DNA of 40,210 nt. Source: Chitinophagales bacterium. GTDB lineage: Bacteria; Bacteroidota; Bacteroidia; Chitinophagales; Saprospiraceae. A model generated the notes under the pieces. That model searched no databases. It worked only from the letters and a program-made list of their open reading frames with translations, and had not been told where the DNA came from. A program made the position numbers and the translations under genes. Positions 8,515 to 15,523 of the stretch are shown in pieces; within the stretch, counting starts at the first letter, position 1, and each line of letters starts with the position of its first letter. The stretch lies in NCBI GenBank assembly GCA_022360175.1, contig JAKSDI010000086.1, positions 1 through 40,210 of the forward strand, given 5' to 3'.

Positions 8515-10314
8515 ATGGTAAAGAATCTACTTTCATTCTTTGTAGTGCTGATCATTAGTCAAACTGCCTGGGCACAGTGTCCGGGATGTATAGTCAACTT
8601 ACCAATTGATCTAGCCGAGGATACTATTTATCTCTCTGATGCTCCAGAAGGAGTTGTGGGAGTCTATTACGATGGAGATCTTAGCTTTAGAATGCCAAAA
8701 ACAACTACACCTGTAGCTGCTACTGATCCAGATACTCCACCGGGATTGACAATTTCTCAAATGACAATTTCTTCTGTCACTAATTTACCTCCCGGACTAG
8801 CCTGGGAAGCCAACCAAACTTCATTTGATCCAAGTGAAGAAACAGATGGGTGTGGCAAAATATGCGGTACACCACTGCTTCCTGGTCTATTTAATGTGAA
8901 TGTAATTGTAACAGCGGAAGTTTTTCTGGTAGAACAAACTTCTTCTTTTTCATTTCCAATTCTTATTCTTCCAGGATCTAGTATAACAGAAGGATTTACG
9001 CTGGAAAATGGAATAGGCTGTGGGAGTGTGACTCCTGTTATTTCAAATAATATTAGCTCTGGAGGCATGGATGGCTTTGAATACTTCTGGGACTTTGGAG
9101 AAGGCACTACCAGTACCGAAGAAAATCCCTCAACACCTGTTTATGACGAACCTGGAATTTATGAACTGAATTATCAGGCTATAGTTGATACCTTTGGTTA
9201 CTACCTAAGTGAAGTAACAGTAGAAAGCACGAATTGTGGTGATATCCTGGGAGGAGCACCTGACATTAGCGTGGAAGTGTGGGATCCTTCAGGAGAGCGT
9301 ATATTCGATTCTACACCAGACAATAATACTTCATTTCCTTATACGGTCCCGATTAATCTTTTCCTGGATGAAGGTATTTATGAAATTAGAGTATTGGATG
9401 ATGATGAAGGTATAGAAGGAGGAGATGATAATTGTGGTACTATTTTTATTACCCAGGAGTCTAATGGTGCTTATACAAATGGACCATTAGAAGTAAGCGT
9501 AACTATATACCATCCGATTGACACTATTCAATCAGTAGATACGGTGATTGTGCACGAACAACCTGAACAACCTGAGCTGTACGGTATACCTTCTCACTCA
9601 CTTTGTGAGGGGAATTTGGTAAACTTGTTTATACTTTATGATTCGCTTAATCAATGGTATCAGGATACTTCACCAATATTTGAAGCTACCGGGCCAGTAC
9701 TCTCAGTAGAAGAAAGTGGCGTGTACTGGGTTACTCATACTACAGAAGATGGATGTGCTGCAACTTCCGATACGGTTAATCTTGAATTTGCCGAATTGCC
9801 AGTTGCACCAGTCTTTCAAAACTTTGACAACCTACTAAGCCTATACGATCCAGGAGCTTTGCCCACTAATTATACCTTGCAATGGTACTTTCAGGAGCAA
9901 CCTATTTCAGGAGCCAATGATATAGAATATTGTATTGATAAAGATGGAAGTTATACATTGGAAGTACAAGATCAGGATACAGGCTGTAAATCATCTTATA
10001 CCTTGTCTGTAGAGTATGATCCTGCTTTTCCTGATTGCATGCCGTTGTCTACTGATGAACAATGGAAGCAGGCAGGATTAAACCTGTATCCGAATCCTGC
10101 AACTAAGGTAGTATGGTTGGAAGGGACACTATCAGGTGATATTACTATTCGTATTTACTACAGTAATGGAGCCCTGTATCAAATGCACGAGCTAAATAGT
10201 ATAAGTGAAGCATTCAAAATAGAATTGCCACTAGCTACGATGGCATCGGGGCACTATATAGTTGAAGTTCAAAACGAAAAAGGACAATACCGGCAACAAC
10301 TGCTGGTGTATTAA
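8515..10314 (+). CDS. T9SS-secreted PKD-domain protein (large member of the tandem pair)
   Basis: Secreted or surface protein of about 600 residues and unknown ligand. The ATG at 8515 gives signal peptide MVKNLLSFFVVLIISQTAWAQ. Domains: an N-terminal domain (about 22-150) homologous to the preceding gene's product; a PKD-like beta-sandwich at about 160-240 (YFWDFGEGTTSTEENP, then VYDEPGIYELNY); an acidic beta domain at about 245-330 rich in Asp/Glu/Gly that could bind calcium (DDDEGIEGGDDN); two Ig-like segments at about 360-500 (LCEGNLVNLFI..., WVTHTTEDGCAA); and a T9SS type A sorting domain at about 525-599 (LNLYPNPATKVVW ... ASGHYIVEVQNEKG). The set is that of an adhesin-like, non-enzymatic surface protein. 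The shared N-terminal domain and order suggest it and its upstream neighbour arose by duplication. Confidence 0.88.
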   Translation: MVKNLLSFFVVLIISQTAWAQCPGCIVNLPIDLAEDTIYLSDAPEGVVGVYYDGDLSFRMPKTTTPVAATDPDTPPGLTISQMTISSVTNLPPGLAWEANQTSFDPSEETDGCGKICGTPLLPGLFNVNVIVTAEVFLVEQTSSFSFPILILPGSSITEGFTLENGIGCGSVTPVISNNISSGGMDGFEYFWDFGEGTTSTEENPSTPVYDEPGIYELNYQAIVDTFGYYLSEVTVESTNCGDILGGAPDISVEVWDPSGERIFDSTPDNNTSFPYTVPINLFLDEGIYEIRVLDDDEGIEGGDDNCGTIFITQESNGAYTNGPLEVSVTIYHPIDTIQSVDTVIVHEQPEQPELYGIPSHSLCEGNLVNLFILYDSLNQWYQDTSPIFEATGPVLSVEESGVYWVTHTTEDGCAATSDTVNLEFAELPVAPVFQNFDNLLSLYDPGALPTNYTLQWYFQEQPISGANDIEYCIDKDGSYTLEVQDQDTGCKSSYTLSVEYDPAFPDCMPLSTDEQWKQAGLNLYPNPATKVVWLEGTLSGDITIRIYYSNGALYQMHELNSISEAFKIELPLATMASGHYIVEVQNEKGQYRQQLLVY

Positions 10315-10319
10315 TCGGT

Positions 10320-10518
10320 ATTCCGCGGTGATTCCTTTAAGAGCTTGTTTGGGATTTGTTCTTTGAGCCGAAAATAGATCATTTTTTGTTTAGACAAAGC
10401 TCATTTAGAGCTGCATACTGATTAAGTACGTAGCGAAAAATAGCTGATGTATAAACAAAAAAGGGACATTTGCAGACCAATTAATAATTTCCAAACAAGC
10501 TCTAAATTACCGCGGAAT
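10320..10518. mobile_element. MITE-like element with nested inverted arms (copy A)
   Basis: A 199-base non-coding unit with matched ends: ATTCCGCGGT at 10320-10329 and its exact complement at 10509-10518; inside these AGAGCTTGTTTGG at 10340-10352 and complement at 10491-10503; further in TTTTTTGTTTA at 10382-10392 and complement at 10452-10462. The left arm 10344-10400 aligns without gaps to 31084-31140 with 40 of 57 identical bases. It fills the space between a T9SS gene and a convergent gene and could also serve as their terminator. No target-site duplication could be defined. Confidence 0.65.
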
Positions 10519-10530
10519 TTTATATAAAAC

Positions 10531-11661
10531 TCAATCCTTTTTGACTTTAATAGGTGGATGTGATTGAATAAACCGGACAATTTCCTTCGGCTCATCACTC
10601 AAGAAGAGTAGATCGTAATATTCCCTTCCCCAGGCTAATTGTTTCAATAGTGGAAAAATCAAGGTTTCAATTTCATATCTATGGCGGCCAAGGAATACCA
10701 TTGGGCTGTAATAGTTGAAAGTGCCATAATGATTTTGCGTGGCATCCATGAAAATCTCCTGAGTAGTACCAGCACTTCCTTCTGCACAGATAATACCATA
10801 TAAGCTAATAGCAAGCAGGGTGTCTTCGCGTATACTATTGGAAAAATACTTAGCTATATGAGATGCGAATAGGTTGCTTGGTTCATGACCATAAAACCAG
10901 GTAGGAATAGCTAGATTAGAAGCTCCATCAGGATAGGTTGAAAGTACTGCAAGTGCTTGCTGATGGTAGTTTTCATCAGTATAGTGAGGTGCTTTTTTTA
11001 AAATATCAACAGCACTGATTAGATCTGACTCTTCATAATTGGCAAAGTAGGCTCCCAGATTTGTAGCCTCCATAATGCCCGGGCCTCCGCCTGATACGAT
11101 AAAATAGCCTTCTCTACTGAGTAATCTTGCAGTAAGCGCAGTTTTAAGAAATGCCTCAGAATCTCTTCCCTTGCTATGCCCTCCCATGAAACCTATGCAC
11201 TTTTTTTGCGTCATGCCCTGATCATCAAACTCAAGTAGTTTGCGTAGAGAATCATCGATCGAGTGATCATGAATACGTTGCCATAGGGCCTCGTTGATGC
11301 TAGGGGTAAACTTGCTCTCCGAAAAATGCTCATAGATAAGTAGATCATCGGTCTTGTCAGGCATTCCCTTCATAAGCTCTTCCCAGTTATAAAGGCTAGT
11401 ACGAAAAGGATTATAGGGTAAATCCTCAGGCGCTGCATATATATATGCTCCCTGTTTTCTCAAATATATTTCTTCCTCTATACTGAGGAAGCAACCCAGG
11501 AAAACCGTATTCTTAATATCAAAAATCTCCCAATGAATATTCAAGCCAGTGAAATCAATTGCCTGTAAGGTGCAATTTTCAAGTGAGGCTCCGTTCATCC
11601 GAAATTTTTCAAACGTTTTAATTTCAGTTATAATGATTTCATGAGGTGCTTCAAACTTCAT
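10531..11661 (-). CDS. LOG-family (TIGR00730-like) protein with N-terminal extension
   Basis: Rossmann-type protein of the 'lysine decarboxylase-like'/LOG superfamily, whose characterised members cleave cytokinin or purine riboside monophosphates to free the base. The core is at about residues 150-350: FMGGHSKGRDS (158-168), SGGGPGIMEAT (190-200) and EGSAGTTQEIF (294-304). The last replaces the canonical PGGxGTxxE: the Pro is Glu and the second Gly is Ser, while GT and Glu are kept. It is 376 residues, nearly twice the usual size of about 190. The N-terminal 150 residues (pentapeptide-like start, FTGLNIHWEIFDIKNT) are not part of the fold, and a helical insertion follows the first motif. Enzymatic function is therefore uncertain; a nucleotide-binding role is safe. 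It lies downstream of the SDR gene on the same strand, 108 bases away. Confidence 0.8.
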   Translation of the reverse strand: MKFEAPHEIIITEIKTFEKFRMNGASLENCTLQAIDFTGLNIHWEIFDIKNTVFLGCFLSIEEEIYLRKQGAYIYAAPEDLPYNPFRTSLYNWEELMKGMPDKTDDLLIYEHFSESKFTPSINEALWQRIHDHSIDDSLRKLLEFDDQGMTQKKCIGFMGGHSKGRDSEAFLKTALTARLLSREGYFIVSGGGPGIMEATNLGAYFANYEESDLISAVDILKKAPHYTDENYHQQALAVLSTYPDGASNLAIPTWFYGHEPSNLFASHIAKYFSNSIREDTLLAISLYGIICAEGSAGTTQEIFMDATQNHYGTFNYYSPMVFLGRHRYEIETLIFPLLKQLAWGREYYDLLFLSDEPKEIVRFIQSHPPIKVKKD

Positions 11662-11769
11662 AAGTATATGTAGTCATTTGGTTATGTAGTGATATAGTTA
11701 GGAGGCATCTCTATATTGGGGAGGCGGTGTTATTGTTTTTTTAGGATTATTCGATACTCGACACCCAAT

Positions 11770-12561
11770 TTACCGCACATCTATTTTTCGGATAATACGA
11801 GATAAAACTCCTGGGACAAATCGTTTTAAATAGATTGCCATAATTTCTTTTCCACCAATATATACCTCTTCTTTTCCTTTATGAATTACGCTAAGTGCTT
11901 TTTTAGCAAATTCATCTGGTTTTAGGCCTGATTCTGAATCTTTGCTCATAATATTGTTCTTGCTTCCATCTCCGGTAAGAGCATTAACACTTACATTCGT
12001 ATGAACATAGCCAGGGCAAATAACAGTGACTTGTATATTGTCATTGTGTACTTCTGCACGTAAGCAATCGAAAAAGCCATGCAGGGCATGTTTTGAGGCA
12101 GCATAAGCACTACGTTTTGGAGTCCCTATTTTTCCTGTTACACTACTGATCGCGACAATTTTTCCAGATTGCTGTTTGATCATTTGTGGGAGCACTGCTT
12201 TCGTAACTGCTACTGTTCCCATATAATTGACATTCATTATTTTTTGATCAACATCCAGCATTGTATCTTTTACAAAAGCACGTTGTGATATTCCTGCATT
12301 ATTAATGAGTACATCTATTGTACCAAATGCATCTATTGCTTGTTTCGCAACGATTTTTACTTGCTCAAAGTCACTGACATCAAGCGTAAGTATAGCGACA
12401 TCAGTACCACTGGGGCACTGTTTTTTTACGCGTTCTAGTTCAGGCATTTTTCGACTGGAAAGAATAAGACGAGCTCCTTCTTTCGCAAATGCATAGGCTA
12501 AATATTCGCCAATACCAGAAGAAGCACCTGTGATCCATACTACCTTACGCTCAAATTTCAT
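11770..12561 (-). CDS. Short-chain dehydrogenase/reductase (SDR)
   Basis: NAD(P)-dependent classical SDR, 263 residues, cytosolic or membrane-associated. The cofactor motif TGASSGIG is at 11-18, the NNAG motif at 87-90 and the active site tetrad Asn112-Ser140-Tyr153-Lys157 (AISSVTGKIGTPKRSAYAASKHAL region). SSRK at 35-38 after the second strand suggests NADP(H) preference. The pattern is closest to DHRS7-like/lipid-metabolising SDRs. The C-terminus is basic and hydrophobic (MAIYLKRFVPGVLSRIIRK), which could attach to membrane. The substrate is unknown. It is transcribed divergently from the SixA-like gene with 76 bases between. Confidence 0.9.
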   Translation of the reverse strand: MKFERKVVWITGASSGIGEYLAYAFAKEGARLILSSRKMPELERVKKQCPSGTDVAILTLDVSDFEQVKIVAKQAIDAFGTIDVLINNAGISQRAFVKDTMLDVDQKIMNVNYMGTVAVTKAVLPQMIKQQSGKIVAISSVTGKIGTPKRSAYAASKHALHGFFDCLRAEVHNDNIQVTVICPGYVHTNVSVNALTGDGSKNNIMSKDSESGLKPDEFAKKALSVIHKGKEEVYIGGKEIMAIYLKRFVPGVLSRIIRKIDVR

Positions 12562-12637
12562 GCTATTCTATTTTTAATAAGGGTCAAAATTGCGTTATTT
12601 GAGGAGAAGAACAAAATCAGTCTCACTTTTTTTAGTT

Positions 12638-13141
12638 ATGCAAATGAAGCACATATACTTTATTCGACATGCCAAATCCAGTTGGGCGGATATGAGTTTG
12701 CGTGATTTTGACCGTCCGTTAAACAAACGAGGGATACGAGATGCACCTTTTATGGGCAAACTCCTACACAGTAAAGATGTGGTACCGGACCTCATTGTGT
12801 CAAGCCCTGCAAACCGGGCATTAACGACTGCCACATTTTTTGCAAAAGAGCTGGGAGTAGCTGTTGATGCTATTGTTACCCAGCGGGCTATTTATGAAGC
12901 GAATCCCGAAGATGTATACAGAGTGATTACTCAATTGCCGCAAGAAGTTTCTATTGTCTTAATATTTGGACATAATCCATCTTTTACATTTGTGGCTAAT
13001 GATTTTTCAGAAGACTATTTCGACAATATTCCTACTTGTGGTGTTTTTAAAGTAAGTGCAGCAGTTGATGACTGGGCCGCTTTTACTCCAGCTACTGGAA
13101 GCCTTACTGAGTACCATTATCCTAAACAGTATTTTGATTAA
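12638..13141 (+). CDS. SixA-like histidine phosphatase
   Basis: Histidine-phosphatase superfamily protein with the phosphate-pocket motif RHAKSSW near residue 10 (His is the phosphorylated residue), DRPLNKRG at about 23-30, the second Arg in SSPANRA and the later His in FGHNPSFT. This matches SixA, which dephosphorylates phosphohistidine in phosphorelay domains, and related Bacteroidota proteins of about 165 residues. The start is set at ATG 12638 (MQMKHIYFIRH); ATG 12644 is equally possible, and the in-frame TTG at 12590 would add a basic, non-conserved leader. Its TAA overlaps the next gene's ATG by one base (TAATG), so the two are translationally coupled. The actual target is unknown; the nearby two-component pair has no HPt domain. 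Confidence 0.9.
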   Translation: MQMKHIYFIRHAKSSWADMSLRDFDRPLNKRGIRDAPFMGKLLHSKDVVPDLIVSSPANRALTTATFFAKELGVAVDAIVTQRAIYEANPEDVYRVITQLPQEVSIVLIFGHNPSFTFVANDFSEDYFDNIPTCGVFKVSAAVDDWAAFTPATGSLTEYHYPKQYFD

Positions 13142-13470
13142 TGCGAACACTTTTTTTATTTTTAATTATAGTATCGGCAATTGCCTGTGGGAGGGAAGAA
13201 GCCCCTTTGCCATTGACTGAAGATAAACTTGTAGCAGTTATAGTAGATGCACATATAGCAGAAGCTGCACTGCAAAACCTGAGAGGAGACCTAAAAGATA
13301 GTATGGCTACTATTTATTACGAACAGATATGTACGATACATAATATAGAAAAAGCAGATTTTGATAGCTCAATGGCGCTCTTGCGTGAGCGGCCAGAAGA
13401 AATAGAACGCATTTACAGAGAAGCGATGAATGAAATAGATAGAAGAGCTGCGGAAAAGAAGAGTAACTAA
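13141..13470 (+). CDS. DUF4296-type small lipoprotein
   Basis: A 109-residue lipoprotein: MRTLFLFLIIVSAIAC has a short hydrophobic core and the lipid-attachment Cys at residue 16. The mature part is a helical domain with the family pattern LVAVIVDAHIAEAALQN, a YYEQICTIHNIEKADFDSSM segment and a late YREAMNEID helix. This matches the Bacteroidota-specific DUF4296 family, which has no established function. It overlaps the SixA-like gene by one base and so shares its mRNA. DUF4296 proteins are often near cell-envelope or metabolic genes, without a consistent partner. Likely periplasm-facing, attached to a membrane. Confidence 0.85.
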   Translation: MRTLFLFLIIVSAIACGREEAPLPLTEDKLVAVIVDAHIAEAALQNLRGDLKDSMATIYYEQICTIHNIEKADFDSSMALLRERPEEIERIYREAMNEIDRRAAEKKSN

Positions 13471-13507
13471 GCTATATTCGAAAAAGTTTACACACTTTTA
13501 AGGCAAG

Positions 13508-13527
13508 CTTAACATAATCTTAATGTT
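13508..13527 (+). promoter_or_regulatory. Pho-box-like direct repeat
   Basis: CTTAACATAAT (13508-13518) is followed by CTTAATGTTG (13519-13528), two CTTAA half-sites spaced 11 bases apart as in PhoB/OmpR-type boxes. It lies upstream of the exact -7 element at 13557 and of the response-regulator gene, so autoregulation is plausible. Confidence 0.45.
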
Positions 13528-13556
13528 GGCATGAGTATAGTCCGTTTCGAAAGCAC

Positions 13557-13564
13557 TAGCTTTG
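13557..13564 (+). promoter_or_regulatory. -7 element of the two-component operon
   Basis: TAGCTTTG exactly matches TAnnTTTG and equals the -7 element of the pruA promoter. A TTG at 13526-13528 is 28 bases away, too far for a normal -33, which fits an activator-dependent promoter using the box at 13508. Confidence 0.5.
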
Positions 13565-13654
13565 TCGTTTGAATTAACAATCAATACTTTAATACGTACG
13601 AATGGATGATTATTTCATCTATTATTTACAGTTCGTACTCAATTGTTTTGCTTA

Positions 13655-14338
13655 ATGGATCCTGCAAAGATTCTTGTTGTAGATGACGAGCCAGATATTC
13701 TGGAGTTTTTGAAATACAATCTTGAAAAGGAAGGTTATCAGGTTGTCACCGCTAATAATGGAGAAGAAGGAATAGAGGTGGCAGATAAGGAAAAACCTGA
13801 TTTGATCATCCTGGACATCATGATGCCAAAAATGGATGGTGTAGAGGTTTGTAGACAAATAAGGAGCAAGCCAGAATTTGATCGCACCGTTATTACTTTC
13901 CTGACTGCCAGAGAAGAAGATTATTCCCAAATTGCAGCTTTGGATGTAGGAGGAGATGACTACATTACCAAGCCAATACGGCCACGAGTATTTTTAAGCC
14001 GTGTCAAAGCTTTGTTGCGGCGATCTGATCGTAATGAAGATTTAGATGAAGGGGATATCATTAATATAGGAGGGCTAATCATTGATAAGGAACGAGTGAG
14101 TGTGACCAGGGGAGAAGAGATTGTCCCTTTGGCAAAAAAGGAATTTGAGTTACTCCAGTTACTCGTCTCCAAACCTGGTAAGGTTTTTTCTCGGGAAGAA
14201 ATTTTCAATAAAGTATGGGGCACCGATGTTATTGTCGGCAATCGTACTATTGATGTACACATTAGAAAGCTTAGAGAAAAAATTGGTGGACACTACATTA
14301 AAACTATTAAAGGTATTGGCTATAAGTTTGAATTTTAA
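13655..14338 (+). CDS. OmpR/PhoB-family response regulator
   Basis: Two-component transcription factor of 227 residues. The receiver domain (about 1-120) has the acidic pair D10-D11, phosphoacceptor Asp54 in LIILDIMMPKMDG, a Thr in TFLTAREE and Lys in DYITKPIRP. The winged-helix effector domain (about 130-227) ends NRTIDVHIRKLREKIG...TIKGIGYKF, the canonical OmpR/PhoB recognition helix and hairpin. The ATG at 13655 is used because the in-frame TTG at 13643 adds only four residues before MDPAKILVVDDEP. The kinase gene follows 70 bases later across a 14-bp hairpin. A Pho-box-like repeat upstream and the kinase layout suggest the Bacteroidota PhoB-type regulator, but a phosphate role is inferred only. 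Confidence 0.93.
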   Translation: MDPAKILVVDDEPDILEFLKYNLEKEGYQVVTANNGEEGIEVADKEKPDLIILDIMMPKMDGVEVCRQIRSKPEFDRTVITFLTAREEDYSQIAALDVGGDDYITKPIRPRVFLSRVKALLRRSDRNEDLDEGDIINIGGLIIDKERVSVTRGEEIVPLAKKEFELLQLLVSKPGKVFSREEIFNKVWGTDVIVGNRTIDVHIRKLREKIGGHYIKTIKGIGYKFEF

Positions 14339-14344
14339 TCATCT

Positions 14345-14384
14345 TTAACAACTGCTTTGCTCACTGAAAAAAGGTAGTTGTTAA
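14345..14384 (+). promoter_or_regulatory. Intercistronic hairpin between regulator and kinase genes
   Basis: A 14-bp stem (14345-14358 with 14371-14384, two G-T wobbles) and a 12-base loop, starting seven bases after the regulator stop codon. No T-run follows, so it is unlikely to be a full terminator. It may stabilise the upstream message or lower kinase expression. Confidence 0.6.
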
Positions 14385-14408
14385 TGACCAACTGTAAAAA
14401 ACTATCCT

Positions 14409-15464
14409 TTGCTAAAGAATCCCACACCACAACAAATAGCATTACTTGTTTCGCTTTATATAAGCTTATCTACTTTACTTGTGTTGTTACTTATTGAGTA
14501 TCTGATACAAGAAGGCTTGCTCTTGCGAGTAATTGGAGGTATAATTCTAGGAGCAGTTATTTTTGTGGCTTCTTACTTCACCAATATATATTACCTACGC
14601 AAGTATATCTACCGGAAGATCAAGCTAATTTATAAGACTATACATAAGCATAAACTATCACCCGCACAGAAAAATAGAACAATTGATGTGAGGGCTAATA
14701 TTATTGATGAAATGGAACGACAAGTGGAAGAATGGGCAGAATCTCAAAAGGAAGAAATAGATAAGTATAAAGCCTGGGCAGAATATCGTCGCAATTTTGT
14801 AGGGGATATTTCTCACGAACTTAAAACCCCCATTTTTAATATTCAGGGATATTTGCATACTCTTTTAGATGGTGCAATGGATGATCCTAATGTGCGGGAA
14901 AAATTTCTCAATAAAGCTGCAAAAAACCTGGAAAGACTCCATATCATAGTTGAAGACCTGGATGCAATTACCCGTTTAGAATCCGGAGAGTTGATGTTGG
15001 AAATCCAAACTTTCGATATACGTGAGTTGGCAGAGGAGGTTTTTGATGAACTGGAATTCAAGGCTACCAGTAGAAATGTTAATCTCGAATTTAAGGAGGG
15101 AGCTTCTCGGAGTATTAAAGTAGAAGCCGATAGAGAAAGCATTCGTCAAGTACTTATCAATCTTGTGTATAACTCTATTAAATATGGTAAAGAAGGAGGG
15201 CGGACTCGAATAGGATTTTATGACATGGATAAAAATATATTGATTGAAGTGGCTGATAATGGCCTGGGGATATCTAAAGATCACCTCAATCATGTTTTTG
15301 ATCGCTTTTACAGGGTTGATAAAAGCCGTTCCAGAGAAATGGGGGGCTCAGGCCTGGGACTTTCTATTGTTAAGCATATCATTGAAGCCCATAGTCAAAC
15401 CATTAATGTAAGAAGTACTCCTGAACTGGGATCTACATTTGGCTTCACATTAAAAAAAGGATAG
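14409..15464 (+). CDS. PhoR-like membrane sensor histidine kinase
   Basis: Partner kinase of the response regulator, 351 residues. Two membrane segments lie at about 11-31 and 39-58, separated by fewer than ten residues, so there is no periplasmic sensor domain. A helical linker (about 80-125) leads to the HisKA domain with phosphoacceptor His136 in VGDISHELKTP. The ATPase has the N box LINLVYNSIKYG, G1 ADNGLGIS, F box FDRFYRVDKSRS and G2 GSGLGLSIV. No PAS or HAMP domain is evident. The start is TTG at 14409: the frame upstream is closed by a TGA at 14385-14387, there is no ATG before the first membrane helix, and TTG is the only NTG codon in between. Sensing through the membrane or a partner protein is likely, as in PhoR. 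Confidence 0.92.
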   Translation: MLKNPTPQQIALLVSLYISLSTLLVLLLIEYLIQEGLLLRVIGGIILGAVIFVASYFTNIYYLRKYIYRKIKLIYKTIHKHKLSPAQKNRTIDVRANIIDEMERQVEEWAESQKEEIDKYKAWAEYRRNFVGDISHELKTPIFNIQGYLHTLLDGAMDDPNVREKFLNKAAKNLERLHIIVEDLDAITRLESGELMLEIQTFDIRELAEEVFDELEFKATSRNVNLEFKEGASRSIKVEADRESIRQVLINLVYNSIKYGKEGGRTRIGFYDMDKNILIEVADNGLGISKDHLNHVFDRFYRVDKSRSREMGGSGLGLSIVKHIIEAHSQTINVRSTPELGSTFGFTLKKG

Positions 15465-15523
15465 TATATTTTTTTTGATCGTTTCTTACCTTTACGCTTT
15501 CATTCTGATGAAGTACATAACAA

